A stretch of 64,000 bases of DNA from Perkinsela sp. pyNocScin1 (lineage: Eukaryota; Euglenozoa; Kinetoplastea; Prokinetoplastida; Perkinselidae), in NCBI GenBank assembly GCA_964019655.1, contig CAXHTR010000001.1:558001-622000 (forward strand), written 5' to 3'. The translations under genes and the position numbers were made by a program. Positions 1 to 9,640 of the stretch are shown here, in pieces. Every line of letters starts with the position of its first letter. Position 1 is the stretch's first letter. The notes under the pieces are model-generated. The model was not told the DNA's origin. It made no database searches and worked only from the letters and a program-made list of their open reading frames with translations.

Positions 1-1
1 G

Positions 2-793
2 CGGGTCTCTGCGCTCCTCTCGGGCGTGAATGTGCTTCATCGCGTCAAGGAAGTCTTTGAGCCGCTCCTGAGCAAATTTTCACATCACAGCGGAAATTTA
101 TTGAATGTCGAGCGCGAGGAAGAGCTTATTCAGCAGCGGTACGACCAGGCGCTCATCGAAGAGCTTTTTCCGCTCTGGCTGAACTTTAGCGTTGGCATCA
201 GCGTAGAGGGGGACGCGCCGCAGGGCAAGGACCCCGCGGCGCTGGCGGACGAGCGCTTTCTCCAGGGGCTGCAGAACGACCACATCTTTCTGCCCTCGGA
301 GATGCCCGCCCACAAGGAGGCGATCAGCCACGCGCTCGCGCAGAGCGTGAAGCTCGACATCCTCGAGCCGGTCGTCGACGACCTGCTGACGCTGGCGCGG
401 CCCCTGCCCAAGGAGCTGTCGACGGACGGCAAGGCGAGGATCACAGCTGTCGCTGTCAACAAGTCAAAGGGCGAGCTCTTCCTGTGCCGCATGAACCTCC
501 GCGAGCTGATGGACGAGCCCGAGTTCTTTTGGGACTTCCCGTGGTTCGACCGCTACTACGGCATCCTGCGCGACGACTACTCCGTCGAGCAGCGCGTCGA
601 GTGCCTCGAGGAGAAGCTCAGCGCGGTACAGGAGATCATGGACATGCTCGGGGACCAGTTCACGCAGGAGCACAACACGCGGCTCGAGTGGATCATCATT
701 TGGCTCATTATCGCGGCGGTGGTGATCGCGGGCGTTGAGCTGTACACGCAGATCAGGCGAATCCGGTCGCACAGGCGAATTTTGCTCAGGTAG
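2..793 (+). CDS. DUF155 / RMD1-RMND1 family protein, 3' part only
   Basis: The frame is open from the window edge, so the 5' end is missing and no start can be chosen. The visible product is the C-terminal half of a DUF155 protein: the block ending AISHALAQSVKLD, then a WDFPWFDRYY motif and the heptad-like segment around MDMLGDQ, followed directly by one membrane segment (WIIIWLIIAAVVIAGVELY) about 15 residues from the end. Family members (yeast Rmd1, human RMND1) are membrane proteins; RMND1 acts in mitochondrial translation. Family assignment is firm, but whether this copy is mitochondrial cannot be told without the N-terminus. Confidence 0.85.
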   Translation, partial: RVSALLSGVNVLHRVKEVFEPLLSKFSHHSGNLLNVEREEELIQQRYDQALIEELFPLWLNFSVGISVEGDAPQGKDPAALADERFLQGLQNDHIFLPSEMPAHKEAISHALAQSVKLDILEPVVDDLLTLARPLPKELSTDGKARITAVAVNKSKGELFLCRMNLRELMDEPEFFWDFPWFDRYYGILRDDYSVEQRVECLEEKLSAVQEIMDMLGDQFTQEHNTRLEWIIIWLIIAAVVIAGVELYTQIRRIRSHRRILLR

Positions 794-1015
794 GCAGGCA
801 TGCGATTACTCGTTACTAAAGTAGTAGTTGCTAGTAATTGAGAACCAGTACTCGCATACTGTACTCGTAACATCGAAGAATTTTGTGCTGGAAATGTGTC
901 TGTGGGCCTTGTGAGTAGGTTTCACTTATTTTCAGCATTTTAAACCGAAGCCCCCACTCTTTATCTTCTGTCTCAGATTTTCTCACCTACAAATGGTCTA
1001 ACCCACAGAGAGCGC
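794..1015. other. intergenic leader of the Na+/H+ exchanger
   Basis: AT-rich 222-nt gap. It holds a pyrimidine-rich tract at about 952-974 ending in AG at 975-976, a good candidate spliced-leader acceptor for the next gene. No other feature seen. Confidence 0.4.
952..976 (+). promoter_or_regulatory. putative trans-splice acceptor (polypyrimidine tract plus AG)
   Basis: The tract cactctttatcttctgtct runs into cag, 40 nt upstream of the exchanger ATG. The arrangement matches kinetoplastid spliced-leader acceptors. Acceptor use is inferred. Confidence 0.4.
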
Positions 1016-2692
1016 ATGGAGGCGAACACACTTCCCATAGACCCCCACGCGCATCACCCGTTCCTCTTTCTCTTCATTGGCGCTGTTTTACTCACCGCTG
1101 GCCTCCTCAAGTCGTCGCACTCGCGCACGCCGCTGACCATCGCGCTGTTCCTTGTCGGTGTCCTCTGCGGCGGTATCGGCGACCTCTCCCCGGCGTTCCA
1201 GAAGCTCATCGAGCCCATCCACTCGATGTCGCCGAGCATTTTGTTCTACATTTTCTTCCCAGTGCTCATCTTCGAGGCGGCCTTCAACTGCAACGCGGCG
1301 ATCTTCCAGCTCATGTGGCGCGAGATATTCAGCCTGGCCTTCCCCGGCATGTTCCTGGCGACAGGCCTCACAGCGCTGTTCATCAAGACGGCGATGTACC
1401 CGCACTGGGGCACAGCTGCCTGCGTGCTGTACGGCGCCATCATCAGCGCGACCGACCCCGTCGCCACGCTCGCGATCCTCCGTGACCTCGGCATCGACGA
1501 GCGCGTGCGCGCAGTCCTCGATGGTGAGTCCATTTTCAACGATGGGGCGGCCATGGTTTTGTATGCAGTCGTCGTGCCCTTTGTCGAGCGGGCGCCAGAC
1601 AGCGCAGTCCGCATCGACTGGCTGATGGAGGGCCTCCACTGCACGCGGCTCGTCGTCGGGGCGCTCGTCCTCGGCCTCCTGGCCGGCGCCATGCTCATTT
1701 TCGCGCTATCCCGGTGCACAGACAAGGCCGTGGAGACAACACTCATCTACGCTTTCAGCGTCATCGCCTTTTTTGTTGCCGAGGCCTGGGCCGACGTGAG
1801 CGGTGTGCTCACCCTGTGCTTCATGGGCCTCGCCTTCGCGTTCCGCCGCCACGTGGTGCACCCCGACAACGCGACCTTCATCAACGCTGTGTGGGAGATT
1901 CTCGTCTACGCTGCTAATGTATTAATTTTCTCTATCGTTGGCATCGACGTCTCCAACCAGCGCTTCTACGGCATGACGTGGTACGACTACCTCATGATCC
2001 CGGTGCTCTACGTCGCACTCTTCGGTATTCGCTGCATCGTCGCGGGCGCCTGCCTCGGGCTCTGCAGCTACCGCCCCGAGCGCTACGCGCGGCTCGGCTG
2101 GAAGGAGGTGGTTGTCATCGCATGCAACGGCCTGCGCGGGGCAGTCGCGCTGACCCTCGCCCTCGTTATCCGCAACGACAAGCGGATCCCGAGCATGCAA
2201 ATGAAAAAACAGTTCGTGCTGCTCACGGCCGGGCAGGTGTGTCTCACCATTGTCGTGAACGGGCTGCTCTGCCGCCCGCTCGTCAAGTACCTCGGGCTCC
2301 TCCGGCCTTCTGCAGAAAAAGTCCACGAGATCGAGTGGGCGTGCGCGCAGATGGCGAGTGACGCAGCCAAAAAACGCAAAGCGCTCGAAAAGTCTGTTGT
2401 TTTCGCGGATGTCGACTGGGGCGCTGTGGGGAACATCGACGCGGTCCCTGAGGGCCTCGGTGGGCTCGGGGCCATCTTTCGCGCTGAAGGCGCAGTGACA
2501 GAAACGCTGTCCACCTTTTCTATGCGGTTCCACCGGCTTCTCCAGAACACTGCGCATGACCTCTTCAGTAAGGGATTCCTCTCGTCCGACTGCATCCACA
2601 CGATAGTCTTTAAGGCGCAGCAGTGCCTCGTCGCGGGCCGGCTCCTCGAGCTGCGTGACCTGTACATACAGCTATGGCAAGTCGCCCGTTGA
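1016..2692 (+). CDS. Na+/H+ exchanger, CPA1/NHE (SLC9) type
   Basis: A 558-residue polytopic membrane protein with about twelve hydrophobic segments from residue 14 to about 430, then a soluble tail. Diagnostic CPA1 elements are present: ATDPVA near residue 145 in the unwound helix and GESIFNDGAAM near 170, which carries the Asn-Asp ion-binding pair. The family exchanges cytosolic H+ for Na+ or K+ and sets cell or organelle pH. Membrane location cannot be predicted here. The start is the first ATG after a polypyrimidine-AG site. The C-terminal tail of about 130 residues is shorter than in animal NHEs and shows no recognisable regulatory domain. Confidence 0.9.
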   Translation: MEANTLPIDPHAHHPFLFLFIGAVLLTAGLLKSSHSRTPLTIALFLVGVLCGGIGDLSPAFQKLIEPIHSMSPSILFYIFFPVLIFEAAFNCNAAIFQLMWREIFSLAFPGMFLATGLTALFIKTAMYPHWGTAACVLYGAIISATDPVATLAILRDLGIDERVRAVLDGESIFNDGAAMVLYAVVVPFVERAPDSAVRIDWLMEGLHCTRLVVGALVLGLLAGAMLIFALSRCTDKAVETTLIYAFSVIAFFVAEAWADVSGVLTLCFMGLAFAFRRHVVHPDNATFINAVWEILVYAANVLIFSIVGIDVSNQRFYGMTWYDYLMIPVLYVALFGIRCIVAGACLGLCSYRPERYARLGWKEVVVIACNGLRGAVALTLALVIRNDKRIPSMQMKKQFVLLTAGQVCLTIVVNGLLCRPLVKYLGLLRPSAEKVHEIEWACAQMASDAAKKRKALEKSVVFADVDWGAVGNIDAVPEGLGGLGAIFRAEGAVTETLSTFSMRFHRLLQNTAHDLFSKGFLSSDCIHTIVFKAQQCLVAGRLLELRDLYIQLWQVAR

Positions 2693-3217
2693 ACATCTTA
2701 AAAATTGCATGATCAACTAACAATCCAATTTTTTTTTGCATATTCTGACAGATCTCGGCGAGAAGAAACTTTCTAGCTAGTTTTTAGCTTCATGTCGAGT
2801 ATGTCGTCTCACTTCCAGTGTTCGAAAAATCGGGATTTTTGAATTTGAAAACGTACCACTTAAGCTGTGTCTTACCAATGAGTAATACAAAAAGAGGGCG
2901 TGCAAGACCGTCCGAAGGCAATCCACAGTGGTGGAGATCCACCACTCCGCTCCCAGGATGCTCAATCAAGGGATATCTGATGCCATTTGGTGTTCATACG
3001 TTCTTTACTTTGATCGAATAAGATTTGCGCACTCGAAGGAAATTTGGTCCATCAGACTTTGTAGGATAGCTAGGACCAGATAATTCATAATGAGGAAAAT
3101 TTTTCAGAAATTTGAAATTTTAATCGTGTATCAGCTACTCGTATTTTTGCGAGTTTCCCCAAGTCAAGACACGTCTTTTGCCGTTGGAATTAGCTTTGTA
3201 TCACAAACATGTGACGA
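2693..3217. other. gene-free intergenic stretch
   Basis: AT-rich, with only short ORFs of poor coding character. A perfect 9-bp inverted repeat with a 2-nt loop lies at 2927-2946 (AGTGGTGGA and its complement). No tRNA or other RNA gene recognised. Confidence 0.4.
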
Positions 3218-3787
3218 ATGGCGAATGTTCACTATCTTTTTGCCATAGCTGTATGCGCCAAGCGCGTGCTCTTCGACGCAAACCAGCGGGCCTCCGCCCG
3301 GCTGGCGCTCTCGAGCCCCTGTCTCTACCCGATACGCCGGCTCGAGTACTGGTGGCACATTCGCGTCTTCGAGAGCCAGCTCGACCGTTTTATCGGCTAC
3401 CGCACTGCGCTCGAGGCCATTCGCGGGATGCTCGCGGGCACTCGGAATAGTCATCCGATCATCGAGTGGAAGTGCTCCCCGGATTACTTTCCAGAGGCGT
3501 ACCGGAAATGGCTCGCAGCACATGTCACAGAAGAGCTCGCGGCGGTGCAGACAGAAATCGACTGCATGGAGCGAAACGCGGCGATCGTGCACGGCGAGTG
3601 CTTGGCGGAGGGCAATCGCACGATGCTCCACGGCCAGGCGACTTCGAGGCAGTCCATGCTCGAGCGCATTATGCTGCGGTCGATGCGGGAGACAGTGCGG
3701 TCGCTGGTGGGCGGTGGGCTCATCGACTTGGCCACATCGGAGCGCTTCGCGAGCTACCTGCGCACTCGGGAGCAAAAGTTGTCGTAA
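3218..3787 (+). CDS. unrecognised protein, 189 residues
   Basis: I do not recognise this protein. It starts at an ATG about 28 nt after an ATTAG that could be a splice acceptor. The N-terminal 45 residues are basic and hydrophobic with no acidic residue before the Asp at about 20, compatible with organelle targeting. The body is mostly helical by composition, with an aromatic stretch (RRLEYWWHIRVFE) and a Glu-rich region. Third-position GC matches the neighbouring housekeeping genes, which supports real coding. The small basic gene next door hints at a mitochondrial role, but that is inference only. Confidence 0.6.
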   Translation: MANVHYLFAIAVCAKRVLFDANQRASARLALSSPCLYPIRRLEYWWHIRVFESQLDRFIGYRTALEAIRGMLAGTRNSHPIIEWKCSPDYFPEAYRKWLAAHVTEELAAVQTEIDCMERNAAIVHGECLAEGNRTMLHGQATSRQSMLERIMLRSMRETVRSLVGGGLIDLATSERFASYLRTREQKLS

Positions 3788-3911
3788 AACGTACTTTCAT
3801 TGATGATTGCATACAGAATCCAAAGCGTTTTGGAGCGTTTTGCTTTTGAGGAGAAATTTTCTTCTCTTCGAACTTTTTCTAGTAATTTGTCAGCGCTTTA
3901 CCTTATTTTGA

Positions 3912-4424
3912 ATGCTCCAGCGATTGCAGCAGTTTTCAGTCCACCGGCCAGCAGCCCAGCCATCGCTGTTTAGAGCGACCAAGTGCACGTACCTCACAAA
4001 GAATCGCAGCCGTTTTACGATTTACATCAATCGCCACGGCAAGCGCCAGTTCCCGGCCTACCGCCATCCGCGACGCTTCAGCCTTCGCGCACACTACCGC
4101 ATGAACGCAGCGTACTTTTGGAAGCAGCACGTGAACAAAAACATCCGCTCCTACCTGCCTAAGGAGAACTACATCACGGGCGACTGGACGGGGCTCTTCT
4201 ACATGCCGCACAACCAGATCTACACGGCCCAGCACTTCCTCTCGGGCGTGCCCTTCCGCGTCCGCCGGTACCCGCTGAGCCACCAGTTCACGCACCCGTC
4301 GCGGTTCATGATCGGGAAGCCGCTTTACTCGTGGTCGGTGGGAAAGCCGGACCTGATCGACGAGGCCACGCTGACCAAGAACGAGCGAGCTGCGCTCATT
4401 AAAAAGGGGTATCTTGCGATGTAG
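3912..4424 (+). CDS. small basic protein, likely mitochondrial (mitoribosomal candidate)
   Basis: A 170-residue, strongly basic protein rich in Arg, Lys, His, Tyr and Phe. The N-terminus (MLQRLQQFSVHRPAAQ) has no acidic residue, like a mitochondrial presequence. The body has RNA-binding-like basic and aromatic character (FTIYINRHGKRQFPAYRHPRR) and no catalytic motif. Candidate splice acceptors (TTTTTCTAG at 3882, GTCAG at 3893) lie 19-30 nt upstream. Size, charge and leader suggest one of the many lineage-specific kinetoplastid mitoribosomal proteins; I cannot name it. A structure-based search against the trypanosome mitoribosome would decide. Confidence 0.65.
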   Translation: MLQRLQQFSVHRPAAQPSLFRATKCTYLTKNRSRFTIYINRHGKRQFPAYRHPRRFSLRAHYRMNAAYFWKQHVNKNIRSYLPKENYITGDWTGLFYMPHNQIYTAQHFLSGVPFRVRRYPLSHQFTHPSRFMIGKPLYSWSVGKPDLIDEATLTKNERAALIKKGYLAM

Positions 4425-4988
4425 GGGTAAAATGAATTAAGATCTGTGTATGATGGGTGAGTAGAAATGGAAAGGAGCCAGGTGAATGCTGTCGACCCGA
4501 AAGAGAAGGAGAAAGCATACCATTCACTCATTCTTGTCGACATAGGGTAATCTCTACGAGAGTAGGGCTTCCTCCAGGTTTAAGATGCGTTATGGCGGGC
4601 CCTTAGTTGCTATATTCTTCCCTTAGGTGTTCCTATAATCAAGATTCGATAAACTCTGGCTTTGAGGCTACTGCACTGGATTTTCTCAGTGTAGAAGCTT
4701 ATTATACGTCTTAAAGGACATAAATCCGGGACCAACCAATTGAGCCTTCCCGATATGTTTCAAGCCTCATCTTCGAGCCAAAACTCCACTGTTAGCAAAA
4801 ATAGTGGATTTCTACTTTAAAAAGATCATTCTGAGTTGTCAACTGCTGTTTCACCACCTGATAAATGAATACATCAGCATTGTAACTACTCCAATTTTAA
4901 CTCTCGGGAAACCTCCATTTTCCCAAAAGATAACTTCGAATGCACTTCTGTACTTTACCTACTTTCCGCTTTCGTACGGTATATATGC
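4425..4988. other. gene-free intergenic stretch upstream of NOT3
   Basis: A 564-nt AT-rich spacer. The last 40 nt before the next ATG are pyrimidine-rich. I see no RNA gene, repeat or convincing ORF. Confidence 0.4.
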
Positions 4989-6314
4989 ATGGCGTCCCGA
5001 AAGATACAAACTGAGATAGACCGCACGCTCAAAAAGGTCAACGAGGGCGTTGAGCTCTTCGACGAGATCTGGGACAAAGTCCAGGACGCGCCATCGCAGG
5101 CGCAGAAGGAGCACAAGGAGTCCGAGCTCAAGAAGGAGATCAAGAAGCTCCAGCGGCTCCGCGAGCAGCTCAAGGCGTGGCAGCTCTCGAACGACATCAA
5201 GGACAAGCGGGCCATCAACGACGCGCGCAAGCTCATCGAGGTCAAGATGGAGGCGTTCAAGATCGTCGAGCGCGAGACGAAGACGAAGGCGTACAGCAAG
5301 GAGGGCCTCGCGCAGACGACCCGCCCCGACCCCGCCGACAGCGCTAGGGCCCACACGACTGCCTGGGTCAACCAGTGCATCCAGTCCCTGAGCGAGCGCA
5401 TCGCCGAGCTCGAGCTCGAGACAGAAGCGCCGGCCGGAAATAAAAAGAAGCGCGGCCAGCGGGCCGAGAGCACCCCCGAGGGGCAGATGGAGCGCAACAA
5501 GTGGCACTCGCTGAAGCTCGAGCAGATTTTGCGCCTCATAGACAATGGCGAGGTCGAGCCCGCCGACGTGGACGATATCCGCGACGACATCGAGGAATTT
5601 ATCGACGCGAAGGGCGCGATGGACCGCAGCGAGGAAGAGTGCCTGTACGACCCGCTCGACCTCCCGAGCCTCGAAAGCCGCGGCCTTTCGCCGCTCCCAG
5701 TGTCTCTGTCCAAGAAGGAGTCCGCCCACGAGGCCCCCGCCAAGCGCGAGGACAAGAAGCCAGTCAAGGAGGAGAAGCGTAAAGAGCAGCCCGAAAAGAA
5801 GGATCTCTCAAGGAAAGGCGAGGCGACGCCACCGGTGCAGCCCGCCATGGTCAAGACGCTGAGCGCCGTTGGGCCCCCGCTGCAGCGGCAGCCCGAGGCC
5901 AAGCAGCCAGCCGAGAGCAAGCCCCCAGCGAAGGAGAAGGCGAGCGAACAGCCCAGCCAGCAGTCGCAAAAGGGCGAGACCCTGAGCAAACTTTTTGAGA
6001 TGTCGAGCAGGAACCTGCCGGAGGCGTGGTCCTCTGAGTTCCAGGCGCTGTACAACCCGCGGATGCCCGCGCGCACGCCGCCGTACTTCCCACAGGTCCC
6101 GCACCCGGCGCTGAACTCGTTCGCGACCTTTGAAAAATTCGAATTAGATACACTGTTCTTTATTTTCTACTACGAGCCGGCGACGTACCGCCAGACGCTC
6201 GCCACGGCGGAGCTCAAGCGGCGCGGGTGGGCCTTTGACGCGCAGACGAAGCGCTGGAGCAGAGCAGATGCAACGTGGGACTGGGAGAGCGCATGGGGCC
6301 TGCGGCAGTGCTAA
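4989..6314 (+). CDS. NOT3: CCR4-NOT complex subunit 3 (NOT3/NOT5)
   Basis: The protein has 441 residues. Residues 1-230 match the NOT3 N-terminal coiled-coil domain, starting MASRKIQTEIDRTLKKV with the conserved FDEIWDKV and LKAWQLSNDIKDK segments. A charged low-complexity linker rich in Lys, Glu and Pro covers about 245-335. The last 75 residues form the NOT box (FATFEKFELDTLFFIFYY, then a W-rich end). NOT3/5 is a scaffold of the cytoplasmic CCR4-NOT deadenylase that shortens mRNA poly(A) tails, which matters greatly where genes are transcribed polycistronically. It is shorter than human CNOT3 because the linker is short. Confidence 0.93.
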   Translation: MASRKIQTEIDRTLKKVNEGVELFDEIWDKVQDAPSQAQKEHKESELKKEIKKLQRLREQLKAWQLSNDIKDKRAINDARKLIEVKMEAFKIVERETKTKAYSKEGLAQTTRPDPADSARAHTTAWVNQCIQSLSERIAELELETEAPAGNKKKRGQRAESTPEGQMERNKWHSLKLEQILRLIDNGEVEPADVDDIRDDIEEFIDAKGAMDRSEEECLYDPLDLPSLESRGLSPLPVSLSKKESAHEAPAKREDKKPVKEEKRKEQPEKKDLSRKGEATPPVQPAMVKTLSAVGPPLQRQPEAKQPAESKPPAKEKASEQPSQQSQKGETLSKLFEMSSRNLPEAWSSEFQALYNPRMPARTPPYFPQVPHPALNSFATFEKFELDTLFFIFYYEPATYRQTLATAELKRRGWAFDAQTKRWSRADATWDWESAWGLRQC

Positions 6315-6434
6315 TGCATCGCGTAGACTCGAGCTGTATCGTATCCCACGGATTGACTCAATCCCAAGAGAGAATATTTCACTTTTACTGATGAAAGTTT
6401 ACATTTTTAAGTAAATCTTAGCTAACTAAAACAA

Positions 6435-7007
6435 ATGCTGCAAGCATCCAGCATCCTCCAACGAAGGGCCGTGAACAACGCCCCGAAGAAGCTCAATGGT
6501 GGCCCAGGCCCGTTCAAGATTCGCTTTTTCGCAGACAAGCGGCTCCCACGGCAGATGCGCTTCAAAGACATTATTGTCACGCGCCGCCACTGCCGCTACA
6601 AGCCCCGCCACGGGCAGATCCTGCACTACATGGGCAAGCACGTGCCGCAACCGCAGAAGTCGCTCTGGTCGCCAGACTGCCCGATCCCGCAGGACAGGCA
6701 CCTCTTTAAGCTTACGACACTCGACATCGACGCGTTCAAGTACTACTACGGCGTCAAGCGGGCTGATCTGGACCCCAAGGTCTGGGAGCTCCTGTCGCAC
6801 TCCGGGCTTCTGCCGCCACCGATGGAGCGCACGAACTACATGGCCCCGCGGCCGATCTTTGACAAAGAGAAGATGTACCAGTACTACCTGAAGCACCGCC
6901 CGCCCATCGCGGACATTCGCCGGCGGGACTACCTGGACTACGCGAACAGCATGGTCTTGACAGGGGAGATGCGGGAGCGCCGGAAGCCGAGCGAGCCGTG
7001 GCTCTAG
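6435..7007 (+). CDS. small basic protein, likely mitochondrial (mitoribosomal candidate)
   Basis: A 190-residue basic protein with an acid-free N-terminus (MLQASSILQRRAVNNAPKK) typical of import signals. The body is rich in Arg, His, Tyr and Pro (RRHCRYKPRHGQILHYMGKH) and lacks enzyme motifs. Two possible acceptor AGs lie 14-25 nt upstream of the ATG. With the product at 3912-4424 it forms a pair of similar style flanking NOT3. I infer a mitoribosome or mitochondrial RNA-binding component but recognise no named family. Confidence 0.65.
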   Translation: MLQASSILQRRAVNNAPKKLNGGPGPFKIRFFADKRLPRQMRFKDIIVTRRHCRYKPRHGQILHYMGKHVPQPQKSLWSPDCPIPQDRHLFKLTTLDIDAFKYYYGVKRADLDPKVWELLSHSGLLPPPMERTNYMAPRPIFDKEKMYQYYLKHRPPIADIRRRDYLDYANSMVLTGEMRERRKPSEPWL

Positions 7008-7342
7008 AGCTAGTGGGAGCAAGTATTGGAATCATTGCTGATTTTCCATTCATCCTGAAGAGCTTATAGTGAGCAAAGAGCATTTTCAATGCGGAAAGCC
7101 GAATAGTACTGCCATTTACAATCATCGAGCATTAAAGCTAGTAAAAGGAGTATGCAAACATTAGTAAGCGGTATACATTGAGCGCGTCATTCAGATGCAC
7201 TGTAATCTGCATTTAGTAGCAGTTTAAGGTAGGTAGGCAGGGGTAGCTCGGGCCCTTGGCTCATATCATCACTGATTCTCTGTCCTTGACATGATTTTTA
7301 CCTCTTTATGCACAATACTTTCTTACTTTCACGCACTTTCAA
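7008..7342. other. gene-free intergenic stretch
   Basis: A 335-nt AT-rich spacer. The last 90 nt before the next ATG are pyrimidine-rich and contain no AG dinucleotide. No RNA gene or repeat seen. Confidence 0.4.
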
Positions 7343-9640
7343 ATGTCAGCGAACCCATGGGAAGAATTTCAGAGTGCCCTCCACCGCTACGGGCGTACAT
7401 TCGACGAGATCAGGCACTGCGAGGACCGCGCGGCTGTTATCAAGTTCCTCGGCTTCCGTGATCCGCTCTCTGCTGCAGCCATTGCCTCGCATTGGACCTC
7501 AGTCGCCACTTCATCTACCCCCAAAGATGATACTTTACTACCAAAAGCACCAACGACTACCGCGCAAACTCGCACGGTCCTCACGGAAAGCACACAGTCA
7601 CTCTTTACTGGTCAGAAAAGCATCGCAGACGTTCTGACACACTTTTCAACGCTATCGCGGCAGCTCAAGGAGAAGTGCCTCATCGAGGCTGCCCTGCTCG
7701 CTGCGAATGGCATCCCGAGTGTTTTTATCCGCAGCACGAGCCGAGATGTGCCCTTGCCTGCAGACTCAAGCCAGTGGCAGCCCACGTGGGGCGAAACACC
7801 TTCCTTTGCCATCGCGAGCAGCGTTGCGGCGCCCCTTCGGTCTGCCCTGCTCCCGTGTATTCCAGTGCTCGACGCCAACGCACTCGTTCGGGCTCGCGCT
7901 GACTTTCTGCAGCAACTCAACATATCTGAGAAGCCACAGGACACCCCTTGTCTTCACCACGCTGCGCTGACACTCGGAAAAGAGTTAAATGAGATTTCAC
8001 TCGCCTTTCAGGACGCCATCGACACCATTGAGCGCTCAGTCACAGAAAGCACTCAGCTGCACGACGTCGTTGACCGCATACGACGCGCAGGCGAGCCCCT
8101 CTGCGCCGCCGCGAGCGTCCTGTGGAAGATTGAGTCGACCAAAACGAAGAATGAGGCAGGCAGCGCCCCAGCAGTGCTCTTTGCGCAGCCAGCCGGCGCA
8201 ACCAAGGGTATCGCAGCCTTTATAGATATACTGTACGACTTTTGGCAGACGAGCAGAGGATCTACCGCCCACGAGGCGCTGGCGGGTAGTCTGCTGACTG
8301 CGTGCATCTCGAGGTATGTCGGCCTCGTCAACCATTGGATGGAGAGCGGAGCTATACCGGAAACGCTGTGGAAAGCCTTTTACAATGACACAGATGCGGA
8401 TTTCAGTAATTTGAAGGTAGAAAACCCTTTCCCACAATTTCTACGCCCAGTCGCTCGCGAAATTGTGCGATGCGGCATAGCAGCGCAGCACGCTGCGAAG
8501 CTCTCGTCTGCCTGGGACCCAAGTGCCGCTGTCGAACAAGCACATGCCTTTCCATCAACGCCGCATTTCGATGCCCGCTTTGTGAACGACCTCCACGAAA
8601 GTGTGCACATGCATTTGCAGCGCGCATCACACGCAGCTATGCGTGCCCTTCGAGACGACTTTGGCGTTCAGTCATTTATGCGAAAACTCCACAGCGTTCT
8701 CTTTGGTGTTGCCAACGACTGGATGGGCATATTCCTCAGTGATTGCTGGCCAGGGCTCGCACAGCCAGCGTTACTCGCCAACGGCTTGAGTTCACTGACT
8801 GCGAGCATGCGGCGCGTGCTCGTGGCCGAGTGCGCCGTCCCAGTCGACTTTGCTGAGCGCTTTGCGTTATTCATCGATGAGGCGACGGTGAGCGGCCAAA
8901 AGGATAAAACGTACGGCCAGCGGGTGTTTGCCCACATGCAGGTGAAAGTCACGCTCCCAGCCATTCTCGAGGAAATTCACCTTTTCCCAAAGTCAGCTGC
9001 AGAGGCCTACTGCGCGCTCTTTCGGGTGCTCTTCCGCCTCAAAGCGCTGCACTACATGCTCGACGCCGCGTGGAGCGCCGGCATCCAGCTGGCCAGGTCG
9101 AGGGGCGACGCAGAGACGGAAGGCGTGCGCAGGCTCATTCGCATCTTCCAGAAATTTGTCCGTCATATACTGACATGGATGCACGCCAGCTGCGGCGCAT
9201 CGCTGCAGGCGCTCGATGCTGAAATGGCGAGTGCTGCGAGCATCCCGGCCTGTGTGGATATCCACTCACGGTTCGTAGAGTCAATGCAGGAGCGCTTCTT
9301 CATGGGCAGTGCAAAGCAGGCTGAAGCCCTCACAGCTGTGATCACAATCATAGAGAAAACGCTCGTGCAGATGTTTGGCCTCGTGACGTCCGCAGGGGCG
9401 CTCTGTATCTCCGATGTGCTTGTCGATGGCCGACGCGTCGATTTTTCTGACCTGACCGCCGACACGGCCGATACTAGCTCGCAGGGCGAGGGCTTTGCTC
9501 GCATCGAGCGGCTCTTTGTGCATGCTGTCCACGATCTCTTTGACATACGAAAGAAAGGCAAAGTTGTTGATGTGCCTGAGCTACAGCTTCCGCTGCCATT
9601 TGCAAAGATGCTGAAGCGGCGGCGCGTTCAGGCGTCATGA
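7343..9640 (+). CDS. gamma-tubulin complex component (Spc97/Spc98 family, GCP2/3-like)
   Basis: A 765-residue protein that aligns by pattern with the GCP family. It has a central GRIP1-like segment (SRYVGLVNHWMESGAIPETLWKAFY, around residues 325-350), a block at about 415-460 where helices precede a GDF-like region, and a C-terminal GRIP2-like half. That half has a Phe-Arg-Val-Leu-Phe-Arg run, an LxWMHASCGASL segment and the HSRFVESMQERFFM helix. GCPs form the gamma-tubulin small complex that nucleates microtubules at basal bodies or spindle poles. GCP2 versus GCP3 cannot be told by eye. Divergence is high, as usual for protist GCPs. Confidence 0.72.
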   Translation: MSANPWEEFQSALHRYGRTFDEIRHCEDRAAVIKFLGFRDPLSAAAIASHWTSVATSSTPKDDTLLPKAPTTTAQTRTVLTESTQSLFTGQKSIADVLTHFSTLSRQLKEKCLIEAALLAANGIPSVFIRSTSRDVPLPADSSQWQPTWGETPSFAIASSVAAPLRSALLPCIPVLDANALVRARADFLQQLNISEKPQDTPCLHHAALTLGKELNEISLAFQDAIDTIERSVTESTQLHDVVDRIRRAGEPLCAAASVLWKIESTKTKNEAGSAPAVLFAQPAGATKGIAAFIDILYDFWQTSRGSTAHEALAGSLLTACISRYVGLVNHWMESGAIPETLWKAFYNDTDADFSNLKVENPFPQFLRPVAREIVRCGIAAQHAAKLSSAWDPSAAVEQAHAFPSTPHFDARFVNDLHESVHMHLQRASHAAMRALRDDFGVQSFMRKLHSVLFGVANDWMGIFLSDCWPGLAQPALLANGLSSLTASMRRVLVAECAVPVDFAERFALFIDEATVSGQKDKTYGQRVFAHMQVKVTLPAILEEIHLFPKSAAEAYCALFRVLFRLKALHYMLDAAWSAGIQLARSRGDAETEGVRRLIRIFQKFVRHILTWMHASCGASLQALDAEMASAASIPACVDIHSRFVESMQERFFMGSAKQAEALTAVITIIEKTLVQMFGLVTSAGALCISDVLVDGRRVDFSDLTADTADTSSQGEGFARIERLFVHAVHDLFDIRKKGKVVDVPELQLPLPFAKMLKRRRVQAS

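Noticed and set aside
2818-3021. 67-codon ORF after the Na+/H+ exchanger
   Set aside because: Starts at a GTG, AT-rich, no homology; contains a perfect inverted repeat that better explains the local sequence.
4955-6076. 373-codon ORF on the - strand
   Set aside because: Antisense shadow of NOT3/5 in GC-rich codons; Ser/Arg/Leu-rich with no domain.
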